12,070 nucleotides of DNA from Halocaridina rubra (taxonomy: Eukaryota > Arthropoda > Malacostraca > Decapoda > Atyidae). A model generated the notes under the pieces. It was not told the DNA's origin, did no database searches, and saw only the letters and a program-made list of their open reading frames with translations. Position numbers and translations under genes: made by a program. Below are positions 1-8,198 of this stretch, in pieces (position 1 is the stretch's first letter; every line of letters starts with the position of its first letter). The stretch covers positions 55,001-67,070 of the forward strand of contig JAXCGZ010002341.1 of NCBI GenBank assembly GCA_037179515.1, in the 5' to 3' direction.

Positions 1-31
<31 letters not shown>
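1..31. repeat. (TA)n(CA)n compound microsatellite
   Basis: Five AT units pass directly into about ten AC units and continue off the left edge of the window. The same TA/CA pairing appears in mirror order at the right side of the window, after LINE copy B. The array could be the tail of another LINE copy lying to the left, or an independent microsatellite; the flanking 14-bp AATTAGGTAA unit seen in the tails of copies A and B is not present here. Confidence 0.9.
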
Positions 32-595
32 TTTATATTAACTTGTTAGTTAGTTTGATACACGAAATAATTGAATAAGTAAACAAACAAACAAAAATAT
101 CCACCTGTCAACAGTACTGAGTTAAGTTGCCAAGTAGTACAGCTGTCTTATTTTCTTCATTTTTTTTTTCTTTTCTTTTAGCTTTCTCTTTTATTATTTT
201 GTTTTTATTTTGTATATATATTGAGTTAAATGTAAAGTCTAATCTTGTGATAACATACCTTGGTTAGCAAGTGAGTTTATCAGTTAGGAAGAATATATAG
301 CAGAAACAGGTGGGTGCCACCTCAGACACAGGTTCGAATTTTTCCTTCAGGTATGACTTTTGTTTTGTTGCATTTTTTTCTTTTTCTTTTTATCCTTAAA
401 TTACCATGGTCAAGTCTTTTAGTTAAGATGTGTGTTACCAGAAAAGAGATAAACTGAGTCACTAAATAGCACTTATATGGAGATATAAAAATTCGGTGTG
501 AAGCTTAATTAAATGTTTTTTTTTTTCCTCTTTCTCGTCTTCTTTCTATATTCTGCGAGAGGGAGAACATAAAAATGACGCCATCTCTGTCCTAA
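32..595. other. AT-rich non-coding stretch without a gene
   Basis: No convincing reading frame is found on either strand. It contains an AAAC-type run near 80-95, several long T-rich tracts (about 159-180, 368-392 and 516-530) and scattered AT-rich sequence. The T tract ending in TTTTAG near 180 resembles a 3' splice site, but nothing coding follows it. The stretch from about 530 to 595 may already be the 5' part of LINE copy A, because a stop-free frame joining its ORF1 begins at 596; the true 5' boundary cannot be set from a single copy. Confidence 0.6.
276..345 (+). repeat. possible degenerate tRNA-derived relic
   Basis: GGTTCGAATTT at 331-341 matches a pol III B box except for the final CC. 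About 40 nt upstream, TATCAGTTAGG (278-288) resembles a worn A box of the GGCTCAGTTGG type. The spacing is right for a tRNA-like promoter, but the cloverleaf arms do not pair convincingly. It may be an old SINE fragment or chance similarity. Confidence 0.22.
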
Positions 596-670
596 ACCTT
601 TCCCATCCATGGGTCGGTAGGAGGGGTAGCCATCAGGAGACTCAAACAGAAAATCAAGAATTTAGAGGAA

Positions 671-1653
671 ATGGTTATAAGCCTTGATGATAAAATTCAG
701 AATATGGATGGAGAAATGAAAGAGAATGAAACACTCAGAGAGCAAATAAGATCTTTGGAGGAAGCAAATAAAGCACAAGTGCAGGAGAGAAAGGGACTAG
801 AAAAAAGAATAAAGAAGCTGGAAGGGGAAAAGAGTCAACTAGAATCTAGACTTTCTAAACAAGAAGATAAAAACAAACAGCTGAATGACAACCTAAAGGA
901 ATTAGATGTTAGTTCACTGCTCTCTTCTGAGAGAGACGAGATTGCTGCTTGGAATGTCCAGATTAAGGAAAACATTGAACAGTTCAGAAAAGAGTTCCAG
1001 GAGCTGAATATGGAAAATGATGCCATGAAAACTTCCTTTGCTGATGCACTAAAGGGGAATGTGGCAGTAAAAGAGGCTGTAAAGGTGGTGGCACTGGAAA
1101 ACATACAAACAGTTGACTATAAAGAGACAGTAATCGAAAAAATGAAGGACGTGGTGATGGAAAGGGCAAACCCACTCATCAGACAGGCACTTGATAAGGA
1201 GAATACAATGGTAATCTCAGGCATAAGCGAGTCCCATTAGCCAACATGGCAGGGGAGACTTGAAGAAAATAAAGTTAGGGTTGTAGACATGATAAGAAAG
1301 CTTGGAGTAGTATGTGGTCCTGAGGATATTGTAAACATACACCAACTAGGTAAATATTCGAGGGAAGGAAAGCCGAGACCAACAAAAGTAACCTTGAGAG
1401 AGGGGAAACATGTAGGGAAATATTGTTGAGAAAAAAAAGTCTAAAAGACCTTCAAGAATTCAAAGAAGTGTTCATTAGACAATACAGAACACAGGAAGAG
1501 ATGGGAAAGATCAAAAACTTGTTGCAAGAGGCAAGAAGGTTAAATGATGAAAGAAATGAAGAAGAGAAGAAAAATTTTCATTACAGAGTTCTTCTAAACA
1601 AAGGGGAGATAAAGAAGATAATGACAGAAGATCAGGGGATGGGGCCTCATTAA
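671..1653 (+). pseudogene. copy A ORF1: coiled-coil plus RRM-like RNA-binding protein, broken
   Basis: In LINEs the ORF1 protein binds the element RNA and forms the ribonucleoprotein needed for retrotransposition. The frame opens as a long, highly charged Glu/Lys coiled coil (about the first 80 codons; heptad-like sequence also extends upstream of the Met at 671 to about 629). An RRM-like segment follows, starting at VISGISES and continuing through RVVDMIRKLG and PRPTKVTLREG to FIRQYRTQEE, which resembles the RNA-binding core of L1-type ORF1 proteins (Transposase_22-like). The frame is broken by an in-frame TAG at 1238-1240. About 1 nt is missing near 1413-1416, after which the sequence continues in the next frame from REILLRKKS to the TAA at 1651-1653. 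The 671 start is only the first Met of the open frame. No nucleic-acid knuckle is seen. Confidence 0.72.
1572..1578 (+). promoter_or_regulatory. candidate -1 slippery heptamer A AAT TTT in the ORF1/ORF2 overlap
   Basis: Read in the ORF1 frame the codons are AAA AAT TTT CAT, so A AAT TTT fits the X XXY YYZ rule for -1 frameshifting. A -1 slip here moves ORF1 into exactly the ORF2 frame, which is open from 1560 to 2615 and lacks an AUG before the endonuclease. This is inference only. Copy B, whose 5' end falls at this point, does not preserve the heptamer, and no downstream pseudoknot was established. Confidence 0.2.
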
Positions 1654-3748
1654 AATTGTTATACACAAATGCTGATGGATTAGCTGGTAAGGCAGTAGAA
1701 TTAAAAGATAGGATTCACAACAGTAAGGCAGATATAGTAACAATTACAGAGACTAAGTTGAGTGAGGACATAAACAGTGTCACAGTTTTTCCTAAGGATT
1801 TCAGAATACTAAGGGTTGAAAGATCTGAGAGGACTGGTGGAGGGATAGCACTGCTCATAAGTGAAAGGATTCAAGTCAAAGAAATAAACTTGGCTATAGA
1901 AAATGAGTTCAAGGAATTTCTTGTTGCTTGCATAAATACTGGGTCAGAGAGCATTATAATAACTGTTGTATACAACCCACCAAGGAACCAAAATAGGCTT
2001 GAAGTTTATGAGGAAAGTCATATAGGTACTATTGAAGTCATAAACTCAGTTGTTAACATGGCACGTGAAAAAAAATATAGGATTTTGATTATGGGAGACT
2101 TTAATCGTAAAGAGATAGATTGGATAAATCTTGACCCACACAGTGGTGAGGACTCATTCGGGGCAAGATTCCTAGATTGCGTACAAGGGAATTTCCTACA
2201 CCAACATGTAATGGAACCAACAAGGGCCAGGGGTGGGGATGAGCCATCACTACTTGATCTAGTGTTCACAGATAATGTGTTGGATATTGAAAAAATTGAG
2301 TATGAACCACCAATTGGAAAGAGTGACCACTGTGTGTTGTTGATGGAGTATATCATTGAAGATATTCTTCCTGAGAGTAGAGGCACTGAGGACATGAGGA
2401 GGAACTATCGGAAAGGAGATTACATCAATATGAATGAGCTTTTTGCAGTTATTGACTGGAGAACCTTATTTTACAACAAATCTGTACAAGAAATGTATGA
2501 CATCTTTTGTGAGAAATATGGGAAGATAGTAGATTGCTGCATACCTGTCACCAAAGTAGGTGTAATTCATGCCAGAGAGAAATGGTTCAATATTGGGTGT
2601 AAAAGAGCTAAGGAGTGAAGAGACAAATGCTGGAAAATGTATAGGAGGAGAAAAAACATAAATGCCTGGCAAACCTACAAAAGAGCAAGAAATGACTACC
2701 TAAGTAAAAGGAGAGAGGCAGAGAGAGACTATGAGAGGGACATCACCAGGAAGGCTAAAGAAAATCCCAAGCTTTTCCACAGCTTTATCAGAGGAAAACT
2801 GAAGGTAAAAGAACAGGTTTTAAGGCTAAAGAGAGCGGATGGAAGCATCACTGAGACGGATGAAGAGATCTGCAAAGAATTGAACAAGGAGTTTCAGTCA
2901 GTATTTACAGTAGAAAATACCCCACCCCCTCAGATTGCAGTGATAGAAGCTCAAGGGCCGGTATTAGAGAACATCAACCTTACAGCCACAGAGGTATGCA
3001 AAGCGCTGATGGATTTAGATGTTCATAAAGCTGCAGGTCCTGATAACATATCCCCTCATGTGCTTAAAAAGTGCGCAAACTCAATATCAGTGGCACTAAG
3101 TATCATATTTAAGGAGTCACTGGAGTCGGGGGAGATTCCAAGATGCTGGAAACAAGCAAATGTTATACTTATCTTCAAAAAGGGAAGGAGGGATACGGCT
3201 CTGAACTATTGACCAGTTTCCTTGACCAGCATAGTTTGCAAAGTTATGGAGAAACTACTAAGGAAACATATCTCTCTTCACCTTGAATCCTTCAACTTTT
3301 TGTCAGTGAGGCAACATGGCTTCAGAGAAGGTAGATCAACAGTAACAAACTTATTAGAATTTTATGATGAGGTAAGCCAAATCTTACAGGAAAGAGAGGG
3401 CTGGGCAGATTGCCTATTCCTAGACTTCCAGAAAGCGTTTGACACTGTTCCACATGGGAGACTTATTAGGAAGCTGCAATCAATGGCTAGAATAGGTGGA
3501 AATGTTTTGGAATGGATAAAAACTTACTTAGAAGGAAGCGAACAGAGGGTTAGAGTAAGACACCCAGTGTCTGAATGGAGAAGAGTTAGTAGTGGAGTTC
3601 CACAGGGTTCAGTTTTAGGGCCACTTTTGTTCCTTGTATATGTAAATGACCTACCAGAGTCTGTAAATGAATTCATGAATATGTTTGCAGATGATGCAAA
3701 GATTGTGAAGAAAGTAAAAAACGAGAACAATGGTAGAGAACTTCAGGA
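1653..3748 (+). pseudogene. copy A ORF2, N-terminal part: APE-type endonuclease and reverse transcriptase
   Basis: ORF2 nicks the target and primes reverse transcription. All of this part stays in one frame. The endonuclease signatures are present: Asn of YTNADG (1668), catalytic Glu of TITETK (1749), GDFN (from 2094) and the SDH triad (2322-2330). The reverse transcriptase follows, with its first catalytic Asp in FLDFQKAFD (3423), GVPQGSVLGP and FADD (3684-3695). Two in-frame stops kill it: TGA 2616-2618, where copy B has TGG (Trp), and TGA 3210-3212, which sits at the Arg of the usual NYRPVSL motif and so looks like CGA to TGA. No AUG precedes the endonuclease in this frame; the first in-frame Met is the one before GDFN. 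Codons after 3748 belong to the antisense strand of inserted element C. Confidence 0.88.
3741..3748 (+). repeat. left insertion junction of element C in copy A
   Basis: Copy B, which lacks the insertion, reads CTTCAGGAAGATCTAAATAG here. Copy A reads CTTCAGGA, then switches to the tail of element C, and resumes at 8206 with AGGATCTAAAT. AGGA at 3745-3748 and 8206-8209 is a candidate 4-bp target duplication. That reading implies copy A already lacked 3 bp relative to B. A blunt or 1-bp duplication with one A-to-G change is an equally valid reading. Confidence 0.6.
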
Positions 3749-4035
3749 CAAACAAAACAAACAAAAACATTTATTTCCATTTTGTACAATGGTTATTCAA
3801 CATTAATAGTAACTTATAAGTAGACATGTAATTAAACTAACAAATAAGAGGGTTAGAACATATAGTTAACTTAAATGTAGCTTTCATAGAAAATAATAAT
3901 GCTGTAATAAAAATGTTACAATAATGTTAATAATAAAGTAGTAAGTATGCCACTAGATACAGGATCGTTATTATCGGCATCATTTCCATATTTGTTTCCT
4001 TACAATGAGAATAATTAGTTCTTAATGAGCAGCAA
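3749..4035 (-). other. element C 3' UTR, polyadenylation signal and (T3-5 G)n tail
   Basis: Read on the minus strand, this AT-rich segment ends with an AATAAA hexamer (3775-3770), then ATG, then four units of T3-5 followed by G (3767-3749), where it meets the interrupted copy A sequence. The absence of poly(A) and the short tandem 3' unit are characteristic of CR1/L2-group elements, which prime reverse transcription from a short 3' repeat. The middle of the UTR has TAA/AAT-rich low-complexity sequence. No gene is present. Confidence 0.7.
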
Positions 4036-4122
4036 CTATTTGTCCAAAAGAAAACTATATAGTTTGCCTTTGAAAGCTGTGAAAGAGGATGCATTTTTAA
4101 GATGCTCTGGAATATTATTCCA
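4036..4122 (-). pseudogene. displaced C-terminus of element C ORF2
   Basis: From 4122 the minus strand reads TGG AAT AAT ATT CCA (WNNIP), runs through EHLKNAS, and ends LYSFLLDK with TAG at 4038-4036. LWNxIP is the conserved C-terminal motif of many CR1/L2 ORF2 proteins, and it joins the main frame if CTGGAAT was originally CTGTGGAAT. The 28 codons are open but shifted relative to the upstream 917 codons, so this copy makes a protein lacking the LWNxIP end. Confidence 0.75.
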
Positions 4123-6868
4123 GTGTTGACCCTTTGATAGTGATCATCTTTGAACCTGCTTCTGTGTTTGTTCTGTGAATAAAGAGCTCACTGCTCTGTC
4201 TTGTGTTGGTTCCCCTTATATCCATGACTGTTTTTAAATCAAATAGCCAGCTAGGATAATGATGGTCCCAAATTTTGAATACAAAAACATAAATAGCATA
4301 AGCGACCTTATTTTCTGCCCGCAGCCACCCAAGTTTATTGAGAGCTGGTGTGATGTGGTCATATTTTCTTATTCCTCCAAGGGCAACTCGAGCTGCAAAA
4401 TTAATAAGCTTCTGTATTCGGTTTATCTGAGTCTTAGTGGTAGCTCCCCAAACAGTTGTGCAGTAATTAATGTGACTTAGGGCTAGAGATTCAACAACAG
4501 TTATTCGAGTGGTAGTCTCAAAATTGTCTTTTATACGTGATAAGTACATTAATGTTCCTGTAACCTTTTTGCATACTTTATCTATGTGGGAATCAAACAA
4601 CATGTGGTTATCAAAGTGAATTCCTAGGTTTTTGACGGTTTTGCTAGGTGTGATAATATTGTCGCAAAAATTAATTGTTGTGTTTTCTGGAATTTGTGCT
4701 ATGTGGAACCTTGAACCAATAAATATGCACTGTGTTTTACTTTCATTAATTAACAGCCCCATTTCTTGGAAATAGGTTTTAATTTTTGACAGAGTGTTTT
4801 CTGCTCTTAAAGTTAGCTCTGGGAGATTATTAATATCACCACTAAGGAGTAGTTGAGTGTCATCTGCATATTGTACGACTAGACAGTCAGAAATGAAAGA
4901 AGATAGATCATTTACGTAAATGGAGAAGAGGATAGGACCAAGTACTGATCCCTGTGGAACACCAAATGATACATTTTTTGGCACAGAGATAATGTTGTTA
5001 AGACGTATGGACTGTTTACGATTAGATAGATACTCGCTAAACCAGCTTGGATCAGTATTTAAGTTAATACATTTACTTAAAAGAATATCATGGTTTACAC
5101 TGTCGAAGGCTTTTGATAAGTCTAATAATACGAGAAGAGATATTTTTTTCATATCTATATTATTATATATACTATTCGTAACTTTAAGCAGTGCAGTTTC
5201 AGTCGAAAGTTTCGGTCTGAAACCATGCTGGTTAATACTTATTATTCTATTTGATTCTAAATATGACATAAGTTGGCATGCAACAATTTTTTCTAATATT
5301 TTAGAGAAAATGGGTAGGAGGGAAATGGGACGATAGTTTGTCACATCTTCTCTGTCCCCCTTTTTATGCAGAGGTATTACATGTGCTATTTTCCAAGAGT
5401 CAGGAAACTTTTTAGTAACAATGGAAGTGTTCATAATAGTTAGAATATAGGATGCAATCACGGGTAGAGCATCTTTGATGAACTGAAATGGTATACCATC
5501 TGAACCATAAGAGCCAGAGTTTCTTAGGCTCTTTATGGTAAGAATTAGGGTAGCACAATCGATAGGAATAATCTTGAAGTACTCTCTTGTGCTTTCATTG
5601 GAAGAATTGTCATTTAAGCAATTACTCATATTCACTGAGTTGATGTTTTCTTGAGTTTTTTCATATGTATTTTTGCCAACGTTAGCAAAATAGTTATTAA
5701 AGTTTTCTGCTTTGTCTTTCAACTCCGTAATATTTTCATAACTTTCTGAGGTACTCTTTTCATTTGGTATCATGCTTCTTATCACTTTCCATGTTGCTGC
5801 TGTATCATGTCTAGAGTCAGTAAATTGTTTTTTGTAAAAGTCTTTTTTACTTACACTGATGAGAGATCTGACACGTTTCTTTTCTGTTTTATAACGTTCT
5901 CGGAGAGTCATATCATATCTATTCATTTTTAGCTCTTTTTGTATTTGATTTCTGATTTGCATTGCCTCTTTGATGTCATTAGTTAGCCGGGGGGCAGAGG
6001 GGCGGGTTATTTTTCTTGTTACAATGGGTGCACAACTATCTAAGCATTCAAGGAAGACTTTTGTTAGAATCTCAACCTGCAAATCGACGTTATCTGTGTA
6101 TTTAATTCTATTAAGTGCATTTGTGTTGTTGATTAATGTTTCACAAAAGATATCAGGGGAGTAATTTTTTAGACACCGGAATGTCTTGAGGAGAGGCTTC
6201 CTTTTGGGCTTGTTTATGTTTAGCATAGCAATGTTCAGCTCGTGGTCTGCAATTGGGCAGGGAACTACGTCCCAATAGAGTATACTTTCCACTTTATTTG
6301 TTATTATCAAATCTATAAGAGTCCTAGAATTGGGGGTTATACGGGTCGGTTTTGTCACTATTTGTGTTAACTTCACAGTGTTGATCACCCTTTTCATTTT
6401 GTTATCTGCTGAGAGCAAGTCATCATTAAAATCACCAAGTATGTATATGGGTTTATGACGCACACAGATATTTCTGAATGTTTCTAGTAGATGATTGAAT
6501 GAACTGGTAGGTGCTTTAGCGTGACGGTAAACACACCCTACAAGGAAAGATGGAAGTTTCTGATACTGCACAGTGATCCATAAATCTTCGAGCTCCTCAG
6601 TTTTTTCTAAACCTGTGGCTATTTCTGATGCACTAAGATAATTTCTAACATAAATACAAACCCCACCCCCTCGGCCATGGTCATTGCGAAATATTTTAAA
6701 CTCTGGGATATTCACATATCTATTTTCAGTTGTAGGAGGAAGCCAAGTTTCACTTACACAGAGGATGTCTATGTTGTAGTCTTTTGTTAGCATTATTATT
6801 TCCTCAAAATGAGCGAGCAGGGCCTGAGCGTTCACATGTACTAATGTTACATTCTTACCATGTTTCAT
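4115..6868 (-). CDS. element C ORF2: APE-type endonuclease / reverse transcriptase, 917 residues
   Basis: This is the enzymatic protein of the LINE: it nicks target DNA and copies the element RNA from the nick. I chose the Met at 6868 because it lies just before the conserved endonuclease start (LVHVNAQ) and overlaps the end of ORF1 by 14 nt; the same frame is open for 134 more codons upstream, inside ORF1. Endonuclease: Asn13, SETW with Glu40, RGGGV 66-70, GDFND 145-149, IDLI 185-188, and ADH 207-209 where SDH is usual. Reverse transcriptase: NYRPISL 511-517, QHGFRPKLSTETALL, LLDLSKAFD with Asp583, GVPQGS 636-641 and YADD 667-670. Thumb and C-terminal region follow. All expected catalytic acids are present and there is no internal stop. 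The end is abnormal: the frame stops at GSTLE, while the adjacent frame reads WNNIPEHLKNAS onward to a stop at 4036-4038, indicating a 2-bp deletion and loss of about 28 residues. Confidence 0.92.
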   Translation of the reverse strand: MKHGKNVTLVHVNAQALLAHFEEIIMLTKDYNIDILCVSETWLPPTTENRYVNIPEFKIFRNDHGRGGGVCIYVRNYLSASEIATGLEKTEELEDLWITVQYQKLPSFLVGCVYRHAKAPTSSFNHLLETFRNICVRHKPIYILGDFNDDLLSADNKMKRVINTVKLTQIVTKPTRITPNSRTLIDLIITNKVESILYWDVVPCPIADHELNIAMLNINKPKRKPLLKTFRCLKNYSPDIFCETLINNTNALNRIKYTDNVDLQVEILTKVFLECLDSCAPIVTRKITRPSAPRLTNDIKEAMQIRNQIQKELKMNRYDMTLRERYKTEKKRVRSLISVSKKDFYKKQFTDSRHDTAATWKVIRSMIPNEKSTSESYENITELKDKAENFNNYFANVGKNTYEKTQENINSVNMSNCLNDNSSNESTREYFKIIPIDCATLILTIKSLRNSGSYGSDGIPFQFIKDALPVIASYILTIMNTSIVTKKFPDSWKIAHVIPLHKKGDREDVTNYRPISLLPIFSKILEKIVACQLMSYLESNRIISINQHGFRPKLSTETALLKVTNSIYNNIDMKKISLLVLLDLSKAFDSVNHDILLSKCINLNTDPSWFSEYLSNRKQSIRLNNIISVPKNVSFGVPQGSVLGPILFSIYVNDLSSFISDCLVVQYADDTQLLLSGDINNLPELTLRAENTLSKIKTYFQEMGLLINESKTQCIFIGSRFHIAQIPENTTINFCDNIITPSKTVKNLGIHFDNHMLFDSHIDKVCKKVTGTLMYLSRIKDNFETTTRITVVESLALSHINYCTTVWGATTKTQINRIQKLINFAARVALGGIRKYDHITPALNKLGWLRAENKVAYAIYVFVFKIWDHHYPSWLFDLKTVMDIRGTNTRQSSELFIHRTNTEAGSKMITIKGSTLE
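6855..6868 (-). promoter_or_regulatory. 14-nt ORF1/ORF2 overlap in element C
   Basis: The minus strand reads ATGAAACATGGTAA, where ATG opens ORF2 and TAA closes ORF1 in the frame one base away. Such short start/stop overlaps allow ORF2 translation by termination-reinitiation, as proposed for several two-ORF LINEs. Mechanism is inferred; only the arrangement is seen. Confidence 0.6.
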
Positions 6869-8198
6869 TGGGGTGGTATCCATAGTCATAGTTGTAGTTT
6901 CGACAGTGTGATTCTGCTGGGAATTCATCATTGTAGTGTGTTCTGGGGTTAGCCCATGGATCCTGGTGTCTGTACCTGCCGTTGGATGTGTAACGCTGGT
7001 TTGAGTACGTGCCGTGGTATGATCGGGCCTTCCCAAAGTATGTATGCCTAGGTGAGTGTCTAGGGTTGTAAGAGCCATCACTCCAGGAGAAGTCTCTTGT
7101 GCGTGGACGGCGATAAGAGAGGTTTGTATCGTGTCTCTTTCTGTAGTCTCGCGTATAGGGGATTGTTTCATTAGCTCTTTGCTTTTTATTTTGGTATGAC
7201 TGTAGTTTGGGATATTTTGTAGAATACCCAGGTTGTGTCCATTGTTTGCCCCCACGAAATGGCTGGACACTTGTGCCTGTAGGCCATTGATTCAGTTTGT
7301 AAGGCACATATTCAAATCCTTTCGATATCGTTATTGCGAAGGAAACCCAGTTTGGTTTGCGAGAAAGCTCCTTAATCAAGACTTCTTCAGAAGGAATGCC
7401 TTGATTTGTCAATGTATTACGTATCTCTCTCTCAAAGGGGTTGCCAGGAATGCGAATATATATTTGAGCTGTAACCCTTGCACTTGCATTATTGGGCAAC
7501 TGTGGCTGTGGGGGAGAGGACTTCGATGGAATGTTTAGAATAGAGACTGCTGCTATTTTGTCTTTTCTGTTTTCTTCATTGTTTTGCAGCCTATTGCTGG
7601 GTTGGTTATTTGTGCTGGAAGATGTAATTTGGTTGTCCTGGTTAGTGATAGTTGCTGTGTTGTTAGGAGTAGTGGAGATTGACTCTATATCTTCTTCGCT
7701 GTTCTGCAACTCTTTACCAGGTTGGTTGTTTGTGCTGGGAAGAATCTTGTTCTGGTTAGTGCCTGTTGTTGTATTGTTAGGAGTAGTGGGAAAGGACGCC
7801 GTTGTTTCATCACTATTTTGTAACCTGTTACTGATTTGATTATTTATGCTAGATGGTGTATTCAGGTTGTCTTGATGACTATCACTTTTATCTGGATCTA
7901 CCTCTTCTTCACTACCACTGTCACATTCGTCTCTCAATGCACTGAAGGAATTGTGAGTAGAGACAGAAAACCTAGTTTGCAAAACCTGAGGGTTGTTGAT
8001 AGAAGGGACATCATCGTTGTTAGGTGACAGCGCTGAACTGAGAGGTGGAGATGTTTCTAATAGCAGTTTCAACCTAGAATTATCTCTTTTAAGTAGGACA
8101 ATGTCAGATTCTGGCAAACCCACCTTGTGTTGTAAGGCTTTCACCTTTTCAGCATCTGCTTCCAAAATTTTCACCTTATCTGCAAGACTTTCTATCAT
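6855..8198 (-). CDS. element C ORF1: coiled coil, tandem Ser/Thr/Asn-rich repeats, RRM-like and Arg/Tyr-rich basic domain, 447 residues
   Basis: This is a likely RNA-binding structural protein of the LINE ribonucleoprotein. In order: an N-terminal coiled coil (about 1-48); an acidic patch with SGSEEEVDPDKSD near 94-105; an Asn/Thr/Ser-rich region with three units of about 40 residues (117-214, each beginning with SxNNQ, containing LQNxxE, the first two also TTPNNT); a compact segment (about 244-315) with YIRIPG and a SFAITI...WPTG pattern like the RRM-type ORF1 domains of invertebrate L2/CR1 elements; and a C-terminal third rich in Arg, Tyr, His and Asn (about 316-447, pI clearly basic) suited to nucleic-acid binding. 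No CCHC knuckle is seen. The open frame begins only 7 nt from the element's 5' junction and remains open up to it, so the N-terminus is probably truncated. It overlaps ORF2 by 14 nt. Confidence 0.82.
   Translation of the reverse strand: MIESLADKVKILEADAEKVKALQHKVGLPESDIVLLKRDNSRLKLLLETSPPLSSALSPNNDDVPSINNPQVLQTRFSVSTHNSFSALRDECDSGSEEEVDPDKSDSHQDNLNTPSSINNQISNRLQNSDETTASFPTTPNNTTTGTNQNKILPSTNNQPGKELQNSEEDIESISTTPNNTATITNQDNQITSSSTNNQPSNRLQNNEENRKDKIAAVSILNIPSKSSPPQPQLPNNASARVTAQIYIRIPGNPFEREIRNTLTNQGIPSEEVLIKELSRKPNWVSFAITISKGFEYVPYKLNQWPTGTSVQPFRGGKQWTQPGYSTKYPKLQSYQNKKQRANETIPYTRDYRKRHDTNLSYRRPRTRDFSWSDGSYNPRHSPRHTYFGKARSYHGTYSNQRYTSNGRYRHQDPWANPRTHYNDEFPAESHCRNYNYDYGYHPNETW
7557..7850 (-). 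repeat. imperfect in-frame tandem repeat in element C ORF1 (period about 38-40 codons)
   Basis: Three successive copies encode SxNNQ, then LQNxxE; the first two continue with TTPNNT and TNQ, and the third is shortened. At DNA level the plus strand shows TTGTTAGGAGTAGTGG twice, about 120 nt apart, and GGTTGGTTATTTGTGCTGG / GGTTGGTTGTTTGTGCTGG with the same spacing. The unit lies between the coiled coil and the RNA-binding part, so it probably acts as a flexible linker. Confidence 0.75.

Larger units (their letters stand above)
596..3748 (+). mobile_element. CR1-type LINE, copy A, 5' portion
   Basis: This is the upstream part of a non-LTR retrotransposon: a coiled-coil ORF1 followed by an APE-type endonuclease and reverse transcriptase ORF2. 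Assignment to the CR1 clade rests on the reverse transcriptase (LDFQKAFDTVPHGRL, GVPQGSVLGPLLFLVYVNDL, FADD) and on the downstream C-terminal sequence (RPKLEYAAP, KKHIAKLKKVQRHATKL, TRGYSLKL), which are typical of CR1 ORF2. The element is interrupted at 3748 by element C and resumes at 8206. Removing the insert leaves a LINE of roughly 4 kb. The 5' end is uncertain: no 5' UTR or target duplication can be identified. Confidence 0.88.

Noticed and set aside
159..182. Polypyrimidine tract ending in AG as a splice acceptor of a host exon
   Set aside because: No open frame or downstream donor follows; T-rich tracts are common in this stretch.
631..641. ATCAGGAGAC shared between 632-641 and the copy A 3' UTR (8953-8962) as a terminal repeat
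   Set aside because: A single 10-base match with no extension; probably chance. LINEs lack terminal repeats.
2018..2395. Minus-strand 125-codon frame
   Set aside because: Shadow of the copy A endonuclease, whose catalytic motifs are on the plus strand.
1653..3748. Group II intron, retron or DGR reverse transcriptase
   Set aside because: The APE-type endonuclease, coiled-coil ORF1 and CR1 C-terminal motifs identify LINEs of animal genomes.
3749..3806. The last codons of the plus-strand frame 3222-3806 as part of the reverse transcriptase
   Set aside because: They are read from the antisense strand of element C's tail and 3' UTR. Copy B shows that the true continuation is at 8206.
4920..5336. 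Plus-strand 138-codon frame
   Set aside because: Antisense shadow of the reverse transcriptase core of element C; all conserved motifs are on the minus strand.
4115..7270. ORF2 of element C as a 1051-residue protein starting at 7270
   Set aside because: The first 134 codons overlap ORF1 and show no endonuclease homology. The domain begins just after the Met at 6868, so that start was preferred; the longer form is kept as a finding.
7492..7839. Hydrophobic plus-strand reading frame that looks like a membrane protein
   Set aside because: It is the antisense of the Asn/Thr/Ser-rich repeat of element C ORF1; AAC/ACA-type codons read backwards give Leu/Val. It has no independent support.
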